64,000 nt of DNA from an uncultured Halomonas sp. (GTDB taxonomy: Bacteria; Pseudomonadota; Gammaproteobacteria; Pseudomonadales; Halomonadaceae), in contig NZ_CANLTC010000001.1 of the NCBI RefSeq assembly GCF_947493865.1, positions 124,001 through 188,000 on the forward strand. The letters run 5' to 3'. The position numbers and the translations under genes were made by a program. Of the stretch, positions 46,059 to 56,147 are shown piece by piece (position 1 is the first letter of the stretch; each line of letters begins with the position of its first letter). The notes beneath the pieces are model-generated. The model saw only the letters and a list, made by a program, of their open reading frames with translations, ran no database searches and was not told where the DNA came from.

Positions 46059-47303
46059 ATGCGAAAAACAGCGCTTCTGTGTCTGACGTTGTTGACCGCA
46101 CCGCTTGCGGTAGCGAGTCCAGCAGAGAACATGTTCGGCTATCGCCAAGGCGTACTCTCCTATAGCAAGTGTCTGCTTGGCCACCGTGGCGATACGCTGC
46201 CCGATAAAGCCTATGCATCGCTTCTGGAACATGCCGATGAAGCGCTGGAGCATTCACTCTATTCCGTCGTGGACAAGACGCAGCTACCCGCTAGCGGCAA
46301 CCGCCACGACTATTTCAGCTTTGCTCCCTATTGGTGGCCCAATCCCGAGACCGTCGACGGTCTGCCCTACGTTCAGCGGGATGGTGAATACAATATGGCG
46401 ACCAAGACCAACGCCACGGACAAGCAGCGCATGATCAGCTTCGCCAGGGATGTGCGCCAGTTGGCCCTCGCCTACTACTTCTCCGGCGATATCGACTACG
46501 CCAACAAAGCTGCCCAGCAACTGGTCAACTGGTTTGTCACGCCAGCCACTCGCATGGCGCCGAACATGGCCTATGCACAAGCCATTCCGGGGCGTGTCGA
46601 TGGCCGCGACATCGGTATCATCGACAGTCGGTTACTCATCGATGTGGCCAACAGCGTGGAACTCCTTCGCGACACCCCTGCCTTGAGTCAGGACGAGTAC
46701 ACATCGATCAAGAGCTGGTACACCGAGCTTCTCGACTGGCTGCTTGAAAGCGGCAACGGCCGCGAGGAAGAACAGGCAGATAACAACCACGGTACTTGGT
46801 ACGACGCCCAGGTGGTGGCCTTTGCGCTTTTCACCGATCAACCCGAGTTGGCACGAAAACAGCTCGCTATTACCCAACAGCGCATCGCCGACCAGTTCGA
46901 TGCTCAAGGGCGTCAGCCGGAGGAACTCGAGCGTACGCGCCCTTGGCACTACAGCAATTTCAACCTCGAAGCCTATGCACGGCTGGTCGACTATGCCGGC
47001 AGGCTCGGCCTGTCACAGTGGCAGGACACCAATGTCGAACGCGCGTTGCGCCGCGGATTCAACTTTGTTGCCGAGCATGCGCTACAAGATGAATCCTGGC
47101 CCTACGAGGAGCTAGATGGCTTCGAACCCGGGACTGCGCTCGGTGCCATGATGGCGGCTGCTCTGCTGTTCAACGAGCCCGCGATCACTCAGGCTGCGGC
47201 GCAGCTGGCAAAGCAGCAGCCCGGCGCAGTGGAACAGCTGCTCTACTCCCCCTTTCATGCCCTGCCGGGAATATCGCAATGCGTTCTACCCGCGGGTAAG
47301 TAA
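46059..47303 (+). CDS. Secreted alginate-lyase-family protein
   Basis: 414 aa with a signal peptide (MRKTALLCLTLLTAPLAVA). The rest is one alpha/alpha toroid of the alginate_lyase family (PF05426): HDYFSFAPYWWPNP, then the catalytic NNH at N242-N243-H244 (DNNHGTWYD), and about 49 residues later R292 with tyrosine Y298 (ERTRPWHYSNF). Enzymes of this group break uronate chains by beta-elimination; the substrate may be alginate or another polyuronate. It is about 7.3 kb from the polysaccharide locus at 54622, and could supply turnover of that polymer (inference). Confidence 0.85.
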   Translation: MRKTALLCLTLLTAPLAVASPAENMFGYRQGVLSYSKCLLGHRGDTLPDKAYASLLEHADEALEHSLYSVVDKTQLPASGNRHDYFSFAPYWWPNPETVDGLPYVQRDGEYNMATKTNATDKQRMISFARDVRQLALAYYFSGDIDYANKAAQQLVNWFVTPATRMAPNMAYAQAIPGRVDGRDIGIIDSRLLIDVANSVELLRDTPALSQDEYTSIKSWYTELLDWLLESGNGREEEQADNNHGTWYDAQVVAFALFTDQPELARKQLAITQQRIADQFDAQGRQPEELERTRPWHYSNFNLEAYARLVDYAGRLGLSQWQDTNVERALRRGFNFVAEHALQDESWPYEELDGFEPGTALGAMMAAALLFNEPAITQAAAQLAKQQPGAVEQLLYSPFHALPGISQCVLPAGK

Positions 47304-47308
47304 GCGCA

Positions 47309-47992
47309 TCAAAAAGGGGTCACTTGCAGCGGCTCCCGCGGCCCCAGAAAATAAGGCTGACGATCCCATAGATAAAGATCGCCCAAGGTGCCAGCCCGGG
47401 CAAGCCATTCCCGAATTCTTAGCCGCCACGTGCCCGCGGTAGGATAGGTCGGAATTGCACAGCCAGTGGCGTTCATTCCCAAGGCATCGGCGATGAACAA
47501 GGCCCGCGGCAAGTGCCAATCCTGAGTGATGAGCAATACCCGATCCACATCGAAGATCTTCTTGGCCCTGGTCAGGCTGTCAAAGGTGCTGAACCCCGCA
47601 TAATCCAGTGTCATATCCGCGCTACGCACGTTCGCCGAACGTAAATCCCGCCACATGGTCACCGGTTCGTTATAGAAGCGCGTACGATTGTCACCAGAGA
47701 GCAGTAGATGCTGTATGCGCTGCAGGCGTAGCAGGCGTGAGGCAGCGTCAATTCGCGCCGTGTAATAAGGGTTGCGCCCACCGCCCCGGGTCCAGTAGGA
47801 CGTACCGAAGACAAGGCCAACCGGCTCGGCGGAGCACAGGAGAAGATCGCTCTCGATGCGATCCTGAGTGCGCGCCACTATCCAGATATTGGCCGCGAGA
47901 ATTGCCCCGCCAATCAAAAAAATCAAGGCGGTCAATCCAAGCGCGCTTTTTTTTAGTATCGATACTGCTGCCAGCCGCATCGCATTTCTCAT
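47309..47992 (-). CDS. SanA/YdcF-like DUF218 protein
   Basis: 227 aa with one N-terminal membrane span (about residues 15-38) and a DUF218 domain: VGLVFGTSYWTRGGGRNPYYTARIDAA, LLLSGDNRTRFYNEP, DYAGFSTFDSLTRAKK and TQDWHLPRALFIA. E. coli SanA affects envelope barrier function (vancomycin exclusion at high temperature); the enzyme activity is unclear. It lies convergent with the lyase gene, only five bases apart. Confidence 0.88.
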   Translation of the reverse strand: MRNAMRLAAVSILKKSALGLTALIFLIGGAILAANIWIVARTQDRIESDLLLCSAEPVGLVFGTSYWTRGGGRNPYYTARIDAASRLLRLQRIQHLLLSGDNRTRFYNEPVTMWRDLRSANVRSADMTLDYAGFSTFDSLTRAKKIFDVDRVLLITQDWHLPRALFIADALGMNATGCAIPTYPTAGTWRLRIREWLARAGTLGDLYLWDRQPYFLGPREPLQVTPF

Positions 47993-48045
47993 CCAGGTCT
48001 ACTCAAACGGCTGGGATAACAGTGATAAGCAAGACTTACAATTCT

Positions 48046-48609
48046 CTAGAACATGCCCAGCTCCAGCCGTGCCTCTTCGCTCATCATTTCCCGACTCCAG
48101 GGAGGGTCGAATACCGTCTCGATATGCACCCGAGATATTTGCGGAGCGCCGAGAATCTTGCGCCGGGCGTCTTCGGCGATGACGTCCCCCATACCACACC
48201 CCGGGGCCGTGAGGGTCATGCGGACGGTCACGATGCGCTCCCCGGTCAAAAGGTGCTCGATGCGACAGCCATACACGAGCCCTAGATCGACGATATTGAC
48301 CGGAATCTCGGGGTCGAAACAGGTCCGTAGCTGCTCCCAGACGAACTGCTCGATCTCTTCTTCGCTTGCCTCTGCCGAAAGCGTTGGACGCGGTAGAGGC
48401 TCCAGCCCCAGCGCGTCGAAGTCGCTACCCTCGACCAGGAAGAGTCGTCCCTCGTAAGCGACGCTGATCGTGCTGCCTTTAGCCTGCATCACGGAGACGA
48501 TGCTGTCTTCAGTGATGGTGACGCCCTTGCCAAACGGAATCGAAATCGCCTCGATGTCGCGTTGCAAAGGTATCTGCTGTCCTTTGTAGAGCCCTTCCAG
48601 TTGCTGCAT
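48046..48609 (-). CDS. sufT: Fe-S assembly protein SufT
   Basis: 187 aa. The N-terminal part is specific to SufT (IPFGKGVTITEDSIVSVMQAKGSTISVAYEGRLFLVEGSDFDALG), and the C-terminal half is a DUF59 (MIP18) domain with RTCFDPEIPVNIVDLGLVYG and the conserved cysteine in MTLTAPGCGMGD. SufT assists maturation of Fe-S proteins and is usually last in SUF operons. It starts 12 bases after the sufS stop. Shine-Dalgarno GGAG. Confidence 0.93.
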   Translation of the reverse strand: MQQLEGLYKGQQIPLQRDIEAISIPFGKGVTITEDSIVSVMQAKGSTISVAYEGRLFLVEGSDFDALGLEPLPRPTLSAEASEEEIEQFVWEQLRTCFDPEIPVNIVDLGLVYGCRIEHLLTGERIVTVRMTLTAPGCGMGDVIAEDARRKILGAPQISRVHIETVFDPPWSREMMSEEARLELGMF

Positions 48610-48621
48610 GTCTGCTCCGTT

Positions 48622-49863
48622 TCAACGTACCATGCCGATGACACGCTCAAGTGACTCAACAAAAAGATCGATCTCCTCTAGGGTGTTGTAGGCGGCAAAG
48701 GATGCGCGACAGGTCGCCTCGACGCCGAAACGCTGCAATAGCGGCTGAGCGCAGTGATTGCCGGTGCGTACCGCCACCCCAAGCTGATCGATCAGAAGCC
48801 CGATGTCCTGGGCGTGGGCACCCTCCACCACAAACGAGATGACGCCGGCTTTATGTGGTGCGGTGCCTAGAATACGCATTCCCTCGATAGCCGTCATCTT
48901 CCGGGTGGCATGGGACAACAGCTGTTGTTCCCAGGAACCGATCATGGCGATACCGATGTCATTGACCCAATCGAATGCCCGGCCCATGGCGATGACCTCG
49001 GCGATGGCCGGCGTACCCGCTTCGAACTTGTGCGGTATATCCGCGTAGCTGGTTCCGGCATCGAAGGAGACGGTACGGATCATCTCGCCGCCGCCTTGCC
49101 AGGGGGGCATGGCCTCAAGCAGTTCTGCCTTGCCATAAAGCACGCCAACCCCGGTCGGCCCGTAGACCTTGTGACCAGAGAAGGCATAGAAGTCCGCATC
49201 GATATGTTGTACGTCCACCGGCTCATGGGGGGCCGCCTGGGCACCGTCCACCACGATCAACGCACCCTGTTGATGGGCGATAGCCGCCATCTCACGCACC
49301 GGATTGATGGTACCGAAGGCATTCGAGATGTGATTGACCGCGACCAGCCGCGTGCGCTCGGTGAACAGTTCCCGATAGGCAGCCATGTCCAGCGCCCCCT
49401 GCTCGTCCACCGGTATCACCCGAATGACAAGATCGAGCTGTCCGGCAAGCAGTTGCCAGGGGACGATATTGGAGTGATGCTCCAGCTGGGATATCAGGAT
49501 CTCGTCGCCGGCCTTCAGATTTGCCCGCCCCCAGCTGTTGGCCACCAGATTGATGGCCTCCGTGGTACCGCTGGTGAAGACGATCTCGCGCCGATCCGCG
49601 GCATTGATGAAATCCCGCGCCTTGTCACGGGTCTGCTCGAAAGCCGCCGTCGCCTCATCCGCCAGGGTATGCAGGCCCCGATGGATATTGGCATTGTAGT
49701 GACGATAGTAGTGATCCAGCGTCTCGATGACCTGATACGGGGTCTGGCTGGTAGCCGCATTGTCCAGATAGATAAGCGGCTTGCCGTGTACCCTGCGCTC
49801 GAGAATGGGAAAGTCACGCCGAACCCGAGCGACATCCAAGGACAGATCGGTCATTACGGTCAT
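48622..49863 (-). CDS. sufS: Cysteine desulfurase SufS
   Basis: 413 aa, group II cysteine desulfurase. The PLP lysine is K232 in FSGHKVYGPTGVG, and the active cysteine C371 in RTGNHCAQP (E. coli SufS: K226, C364). It removes sulfur from cysteine for cluster assembly. Shine-Dalgarno AAGGAG. SufS is normally stimulated by SufE or replaced by SufU partners; none is encoded next to it. Confidence 0.95.
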   Translation of the reverse strand: MTVMTDLSLDVARVRRDFPILERRVHGKPLIYLDNAATSQTPYQVIETLDHYYRHYNANIHRGLHTLADEATAAFEQTRDKARDFINAADRREIVFTSGTTEAINLVANSWGRANLKAGDEILISQLEHHSNIVPWQLLAGQLDLVIRVIPVDEQGALDMAAYRELFTERTRLVAVNHISNAFGTINPVREMAAIAHQQGALIVVDGAQAAPHEPVDVQHIDADFYAFSGHKVYGPTGVGVLYGKAELLEAMPPWQGGGEMIRTVSFDAGTSYADIPHKFEAGTPAIAEVIAMGRAFDWVNDIGIAMIGSWEQQLLSHATRKMTAIEGMRILGTAPHKAGVISFVVEGAHAQDIGLLIDQLGVAVRTGNHCAQPLLQRFGVEATCRASFAAYNTLEEIDLFVESLERVIGMVR

Positions 49864-49877
49864 GGTGAACTCCTTGC

Positions 49878-51236
49878 TTAAGCCTGATCTGCTGTGGCCA
49901 CGTCGACCAGATCACCCAGATTGAAACGCTCGGGCAGCTTGCCCGCGACGGCACGCTCGACCCGCTCGGCTACCGTGTCCAGGGTGACCTTGTCCATGAC
50001 CTCGCCGGCAAAGGCCAGGGTCAACAGGCCGCGAGCCGTCTGCTCGTCGATGCCCCGGGTGCGCAGCGCAAAGACCGCTTCCTCGTCGAGCTGCCCGGTG
50101 GTGGCGCCGTGCGAGCACTTGACGTCGTCTGCATAGATTTCGAGTTCCGGCTTGGTATCGATCTCGGCGCGATCGGACAGCAGTAAATTGGCGTTGCTCT
50201 GATGCGCCTCGATCTTCTGGCTGTCCCGCTTGACGATGACCTTGCCGTTGAACACGCCCCGCGCCCGATCGCCGAGGATGCCCTTGTAGTTCTCGTTGGA
50301 GAAGGTATGCGGCGCGTTGTGATTGACCAGGGTATGGTTGTCCACGTGCTGACGGCCCTGAGCGAAGAACAGGCCGTAATAGTTTGCTTCCGCATTCTCG
50401 GCATTGAGATCCGCCACCAGATCATTGCGCACCAGGGCGCCGCCCAGGTTGATGTTGAATGAGGTGAACCGGCTGTCTCGGCCCTGATCGACATGAAGGC
50501 TACCGATGTGAGCGTCTTGTAGCGATGCTTCCTGCAGAATGTAATGCGAGAGAATCGCACCGCGTTCGAGCAATACCTCGCTTACCACGTTGGTAAAGTT
50601 GGCAGCGTCCTCTTCGCCCACATAGTGCTCGATTACCGTGGCCTGACTGCGAGCGCCGGCTTCGATCAATACCCGAGGATGGCTCATCACCGGCTGCGCA
50701 TTGGCACGGGAAAAGAACTGGACGAGGATGGGCTTTTCGACCACCACCCCTGAACCGATGCGAATCACCGCCCCTTCATCGGCAAAGGCGGTATTCAATG
50801 CCGTAAAGGGTGAAAACTCCACGCCAGCCAGACGCCCCAGACTACCGCCTACGGACTCATGATTGGTGCTCATCGCCCTGGACAAGGGCTCGACGCCGAG
50901 CCCCTCAGGCAAGGACGCCATATCGGACAGTTCAGCGGAAAACACACCATCGACAAAACTCAGGCGGATCGCGTCGAGCGGTAATACCAGCGTTGCTGCC
51001 GTGGATGGCGAGAAATCGGCATCTTGCGCCAGCGCAAAGTCGCCTTCGCTGATGCGACGCACGTCGGTGTACTTCCACGCTTCGTCGCGCCTGGTAGGAA
51101 AGCCCAGCGCCTCGAAACGGGCCGCTCCCGCCTGACGCCGTGCCGTAACCCAACTGGGCTCCGGCGTGGTGGCGGATTCGCGGCGATTGGCGATGCGTTC
51201 TTCCAGACGATCGAGAAAGGTGTGAGTTGCACTCAT
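49878..51236 (-). CDS. sufD: Fe-S scaffold subunit SufD
   Basis: 452 aa from the ATG at 51236, which overlaps the sufC stop as ATGA. SufD belongs with SufB in one superfamily: QSNANLLLSDRAEIDTKPELEIYADDVKCSHGATTGQLDEEAVFALRTRGI near the end is the conserved core with a catalytic His. With SufB and SufC it forms the SufBC2D scaffold in the cytoplasm. Confidence 0.93.
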   Translation of the reverse strand: MSATHTFLDRLEERIANRRESATTPEPSWVTARRQAGAARFEALGFPTRRDEAWKYTDVRRISEGDFALAQDADFSPSTAATLVLPLDAIRLSFVDGVFSAELSDMASLPEGLGVEPLSRAMSTNHESVGGSLGRLAGVEFSPFTALNTAFADEGAVIRIGSGVVVEKPILVQFFSRANAQPVMSHPRVLIEAGARSQATVIEHYVGEEDAANFTNVVSEVLLERGAILSHYILQEASLQDAHIGSLHVDQGRDSRFTSFNINLGGALVRNDLVADLNAENAEANYYGLFFAQGRQHVDNHTLVNHNAPHTFSNENYKGILGDRARGVFNGKVIVKRDSQKIEAHQSNANLLLSDRAEIDTKPELEIYADDVKCSHGATTGQLDEEAVFALRTRGIDEQTARGLLTLAFAGEVMDKVTLDTVAERVERAVAGKLPERFNLGDLVDVATADQA

Positions 51237-51985
51237 GCAGCGGACTCCTCCAGCACCCATTCGTAGCCCCGGGATTCAAGTTCCAGCGCCAGGGACTTGT
51301 CTCCGGACTTGACGATGCGCCCATCCACCAGCACATGCACATAGTCCGGGGTAATGTAATCGAGCAGGCGCTGGTAGTGGGTGACCATCAGCACGGCACG
51401 TTCTTCACTGCGCAGGGAGTTCACGCCGTCGGCGACGATCTTCATGGCATCGATGTCGAGCCCGGAGTCGATCTCGTCGAGCATGGCGAGCTTGGGTTCG
51501 AGCAACAGCATCTGCAGAATCTCGTTGCGCTTCTTCTCGCCACCCGAGAAGCCCTCGTTGACGGCACGCTGCAGGAAGCTCGCATCCATCTTCATGACGG
51601 CCAGCTTCTCTCTGACCAGCTTCATGAATTCCGGGGCCGGGATCTCGTTTTCACCACGCGCCTTGCGCTGGGCGTTGAGCGCCGCCTTGAGCAGATAGAT
51701 ATTCTTCACACCCGGAATTTCCACCGGGTACTGAAAGCCCAGCAGCAACCCCGCCTGGGCACGCTCCTCGATCTCCATCTCCAGCACGTTGCGACCCTCG
51801 AAGGTAATCGACCCGGAGGTCACCTCGTAGTCCTCCTTCCCGGCGATCACCGCAGACAAGGTGGACTTGCCGGACCCGTTGGGCCCCATGATGGCATGAA
51901 CCTCGCCGACGTTTACCGTCAGGCTCAAGCCCTTGAGAATTTCGTTGCCTTCCACCGTAACGTGCAGATCTTTGACTTCGAGCAT
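51233..51985 (-). CDS. sufC: SUF ATPase SufC
   Basis: 250 aa from the ATG at 51985 (MLEVKDLHV); frames upstream do not look like protein. Walker A GPNGSGKST, signature FSGGEKKRNEI, Walker B AMLDEIDSGLD, and MVTHYQRLL. It is the soluble ABC ATPase of the SufBCD scaffold. A 216-base gap with an internal hairpin separates it from sufB, unusual within this operon. Confidence 0.95.
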   Translation of the reverse strand: MLEVKDLHVTVEGNEILKGLSLTVNVGEVHAIMGPNGSGKSTLSAVIAGKEDYEVTSGSITFEGRNVLEMEIEERAQAGLLLGFQYPVEIPGVKNIYLLKAALNAQRKARGENEIPAPEFMKLVREKLAVMKMDASFLQRAVNEGFSGGEKKRNEILQMLLLEPKLAMLDEIDSGLDIDAMKIVADGVNSLRSEERAVLMVTHYQRLLDYITPDYVHVLVDGRIVKSGDKSLALELESRGYEWVLEESAA

Positions 51986-52130
51986 GTTGATACCTGTTTT
52001 CTGTCGAGCCGCATTAAGATGGCGATCTCTAAAAATTGACTTTACGCGCTCTTCATAACCCACTAGACGGCCTGTACTTCTCCGGCGGCAAGGCGTCGCA
52101 AGGGCGCTGTAAACCCTTCCTTGGGCGCTA

Positions 52131-52152
52131 CTTTTGCCATCCATGGCAAAAG
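52131..52152. other. Hairpin in the sufB-sufC gap
   Basis: CTTTTGCCAT and ATGGCAAAAG are perfect 10-base inverted arms (52131-52140, 52143-52152) with CC between. They sit in the 216 bases between sufB and sufC. No T-run adjoins, so RNA processing or stability is likelier than termination. Confidence 0.6.
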
Positions 52153-52201
52153 ACCCTTGCTTTACCTTGCCCCCGGCGTCCAGCCCCGTGCAGCCGTTTC
52201 T

Positions 52202-53644
<1,443 letters not shown>

Positions 53645-53668
53645 GTCTTCTCCCCTCTGGGTGTTATG

Positions 53669-54166
53669 CTAGTAGTCTTTTTCAACTTCAAGATGGTGTT
53701 CGACGTCGACTGCTTCAGCCAATGTCACACTCTGTATAGGTAGCTGAACGGGTAACTTGATCGGATTCGGCTGAGCCAGGTGCGCCAGCGTGACGCTGTC
53801 AAGCAGCGTGCCCACCGCCAGGGACACGCGCTGCCAGTTATTGGCGACACCACAGCTATTGAAGAGATCACACTCGCCGTCCACATGACTGCATTCGGTC
53901 ATCGCTATGGGGCCTTCGATCGCTGCGATGATATCGCTAGCACTTATTCGAGAAGCACAACGCGCCAACTGGTACCCGCCCTGAACCCCACGCTGAGACG
54001 TCAGCAATCCAGCACGAGCCAGCATCTTGAGCGTCTTGCTTACCGTTGGCCGTGGCAACTTGACCTTCTCAGCCAATTCTGTGGCCGCATGAGACTGTTC
54101 TGGATGACGAGCAATCTGAGCCATCACCACAGCGGCATAATCGGTTAACTTGGACAGCTTCAGCAC
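53669..54166 (-). CDS. SUF-system Rrf2 family regulator
   Basis: 165 aa if started at the GTG (54166): relatives begin with M-L-K-L-S-K-L-T-D-Y, and a TAAAAT hexamer inside the operator just upstream puts transcription near the alternative ATG (54190). GGGG lies before the GTG. Winged-helix HTH at VKLPRPTVSKTLKMLARAGLLTSQRGVQGGY, and three cysteines spaced C-x6-C-x5-C (ECSHVDGECDLFNSC) that hold an Fe-S cluster. By analogy with SufR/IscR it senses cluster status and controls the operon it heads. Confidence 0.9.
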   Translation of the reverse strand: MLKLSKLTDYAAVVMAQIARHPEQSHAATELAEKVKLPRPTVSKTLKMLARAGLLTSQRGVQGGYQLARCASRISASDIIAAIEGPIAMTECSHVDGECDLFNSCGVANNWQRVSLAVGTLLDSVTLAHLAQPNPIKLPVQLPIQSVTLAEAVDVEHHLEVEKDY

Positions 54167-54191
54167 GCTTTGAACCCCGGCGAAGGACATA

Positions 54192-54212
54192 ATAGGACCA
54201 TTTTAGTCCTAT
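54192..54212 (-). promoter_or_regulatory. Rrf2-type operator overlapping the suf promoter
   Basis: ATAGGAC and GTCCTAT form perfect 7-base arms around 7 bases. On the minus strand the centre reads TAAAATG, so a -10-like TAAAAT lies inside. The shape resembles IscR type 1 sites (ATA...GACT...AGTC...TAT). Repression by the regulator it precedes is likely. Confidence 0.7.
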
Positions 54213-54621
54213 ATGCACCAGAAGGGGAAGGGGCTGCATGGCCGCAAGGCTAAACGCGGCGTACCACCCTGAAAGGGAGCCATGACAAATAACCAGAGAT
54301 CACAGCATAAGATGCTAGTTTTTTTCTGCCAACGGATCGAATGACGTCTATTTGCGACGCTCTTTATCCTTGCTGTCGTCGATATGCCACATTTGACGTA
54401 TTGACAGGATATCTCTACGCTAACGCACCATATTGACTGCATGCGCTTATCAATAGCGCAGTTCATCGGGCGTTTATTGCTAAAAGCTTACCTCTACAAA
54501 TATCTGATGCCACCCATCAGTTACTGCACATATTGATATGATTCACTGCAAATAATTATCGAACAGTGTTAGCAAATTAATTACTTATATATAAGCTCAT
54601 TCAATAAATCATGGAAAGATT
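54213..54621 (+). promoter_or_regulatory. Regulatory region upstream of ugd (409 bases)
   Basis: No gene is supported here. The second half (about 54470-54621) is strikingly AT-rich for this genome. TATTGAC occurs at 54399-54405 and 54431-54437, and TATTGAT at 54531-54537, with CATAT-TG-ATATG overlapping the last; spacings are 32 and 100 bases. I could not find a well-placed -35/-10 pair or a clear RpoE/AlgU-type promoter. Confidence 0.4.
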
Positions 54622-55968
54622 ATGAAAATCACCATCTTTGGTTCTGGATATGTCGGACTAGTAACAGGTGCCTGTTTGGCGGATGCGGGCCATGAAATCG
54701 TATGCGTCGATGTTGATGAATCTAAAATCAGCAGGCTCAACAATGGTGAAGTTCCCATTTACGAGCCCGGGCTGGAGCCAATGATTCGAACCAACATGCA
54801 AGCCGGGCGCCTGAGTTTCACCACGGATGCTGAAATGGCCGTACAGTTTGGTCGTCTTCAGTTCATCGCCGTTGGCACGCCCCCGGACGAGGATGGCAGC
54901 GCGGATCTGAAATACGTATTGAAGGTTGCCGAGACGATTGCCGAGCATATGCAGGACTACAAGATCGTCGTGGACAAATCCACTGTTCCGGTAGGTACCG
55001 CCGACAAGGTGCATGCCGCAATCGGTAACGTACTCGAAAAGCGTGGCGTCAAACTCGATTACGATGTCTGCTCCAACCCGGAGTTTCTCAAGGAAGGCGC
55101 CGCAGTCGAAGACTTCTCCAAGGGTGCCCGCTTCATCGTCGGCACGGACTCCGAAAAAGTAAAGAAGGCCATGCGCGAGTGCTACGCGCCCTATAATCGT
55201 AACCATGAAAAACTGATGTTCATGGATGTACGCTGCGCCGAACTGACCAAATATGCCGCCAATGCCATGCTGGCGACCAAGATCAGCTTCATGAATGAAG
55301 TAGCCAACCTGGCCGAAAACCTGGGCGCCGATATCGAACAGGTACGCCATGGCATGGGCAGCGATCCACGCATCGGCTATCACTTCATCTATCCCGGCTG
55401 CGGCTATGGCGGCTCCTGCTTTCCCAAGGATGTTCAGGCACTCGCTCGCACCGCAAGCGATGTGGGTTACAACGCGGAACTGCTCAATGCCGTGGAGTCG
55501 GTCAACAAGCGTCAGAAGAGCAAGCTTTTCGAAAAGCTCATGCAGGCGTTCGACGGCGATCTCAAGGGCAAGACGATCGCGGTATGGGGATTGGCCTTCA
55601 AACCCAATACCGATGACATGCGGGAAGCGCCCAGCCGCGAACTGATGGAATCCCTGTGGAAGGTGGGAGCCAAGGTTCAAGCCTTCGATCCGGAAGCAAT
55701 TGAAGAATGCACACGTATCTACGGTGAACGCGACGATCTCAAACTGACCGAAAAACGTGATGACACCCTCGAGGGGGCCGATGCCCTGGTCATCTGTACG
55801 GAATGGAAGGCATTTCGTACCGCCGACTTCGACAAGATCAAGCAGACACTCAATATGCCCATCGTGGTCGACGGAAGGAATCTATACGACCCCGAGACAG
55901 TCAAGTCTTCCGGCCTTCTCTACTATGCGATCGGACGCGGCGAATCGCTGCGCCGCAGCGCAAACTGA
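54622..55968 (+). CDS. ugd: UDP-glucose 6-dehydrogenase
   Basis: 448 aa. Rossmann [18 protein letters not shown] near residues 7-24, YEPGLEPM, then NPEFLKEG, and the catalytic cysteine block [17 protein letters not shown], and [29 protein letters not shown] is the UDP-glucose dehydrogenase form of this motif; AlgD has GFAFGGSCLPKD. It should make UDP-glucuronate from UDP-glucose using two NAD+. It opens the alginate-like locus, yet AlgD (GDP-mannuronate) would be expected there. Weak Shine-Dalgarno GGAAAG; AT-rich upstream region. GDP-mannose as a substrate cannot be excluded by motif alone. Confidence 0.85.
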   Translation: MKITIFGSGYVGLVTGACLADAGHEIVCVDVDESKISRLNNGEVPIYEPGLEPMIRTNMQAGRLSFTTDAEMAVQFGRLQFIAVGTPPDEDGSADLKYVLKVAETIAEHMQDYKIVVDKSTVPVGTADKVHAAIGNVLEKRGVKLDYDVCSNPEFLKEGAAVEDFSKGARFIVGTDSEKVKKAMRECYAPYNRNHEKLMFMDVRCAELTKYAANAMLATKISFMNEVANLAENLGADIEQVRHGMGSDPRIGYHFIYPGCGYGGSCFPKDVQALARTASDVGYNAELLNAVESVNKRQKSKLFEKLMQAFDGDLKGKTIAVWGLAFKPNTDDMREAPSRELMESLWKVGAKVQAFDPEAIEECTRIYGERDDLKLTEKRDDTLEGADALVICTEWKAFRTADFDKIKQTLNMPIVVDGRNLYDPETVKSSGLLYYAIGRGESLRRSAN

Positions 55969-56102
55969 GCCACTCGGCTCAAGCTAGCCTGACCACAAGC
56001 CCATCTTGGCCATCAGGTCGATGGGTCTTGTGGGTAAGCTGTGCGTATGTTGTACGTAAGTAAGGACAGCCGGTTTTCACGGCATTATTTCAGGGAGCAA
56101 CG

Positions 56103-56147
56103 ATGCAAGCAGTAATTGCATTCACGATTGAGGATGCGGCCAGATGA
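56103..56147 (+). CDS. 14-codon leader ORF coupled to the synthase gene
   Basis: ATG at 56103 with AGGGAG five bases upstream, encoding MQAVIAFTIEDAAR, and a TGA at 56145-56147 that overlaps the synthase start (ATGA, 56144-56147). The synthase start itself has only a loosely spaced GAGG (10 bases). A ribosome that ends this peptide could restart on the synthase, so translation coupling is likely. There is no evidence that the peptide has a function of its own. Confidence 0.5.
   Translation: MQAVIAFTIEDAAR

Noticed and set aside
54622..55968. AlgD (GDP-mannose dehydrogenase)
   Set aside because: The position in an alginate-like locus suggested it, but the catalytic block is that of UDP-glucose dehydrogenase. 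It remains the main alternative.
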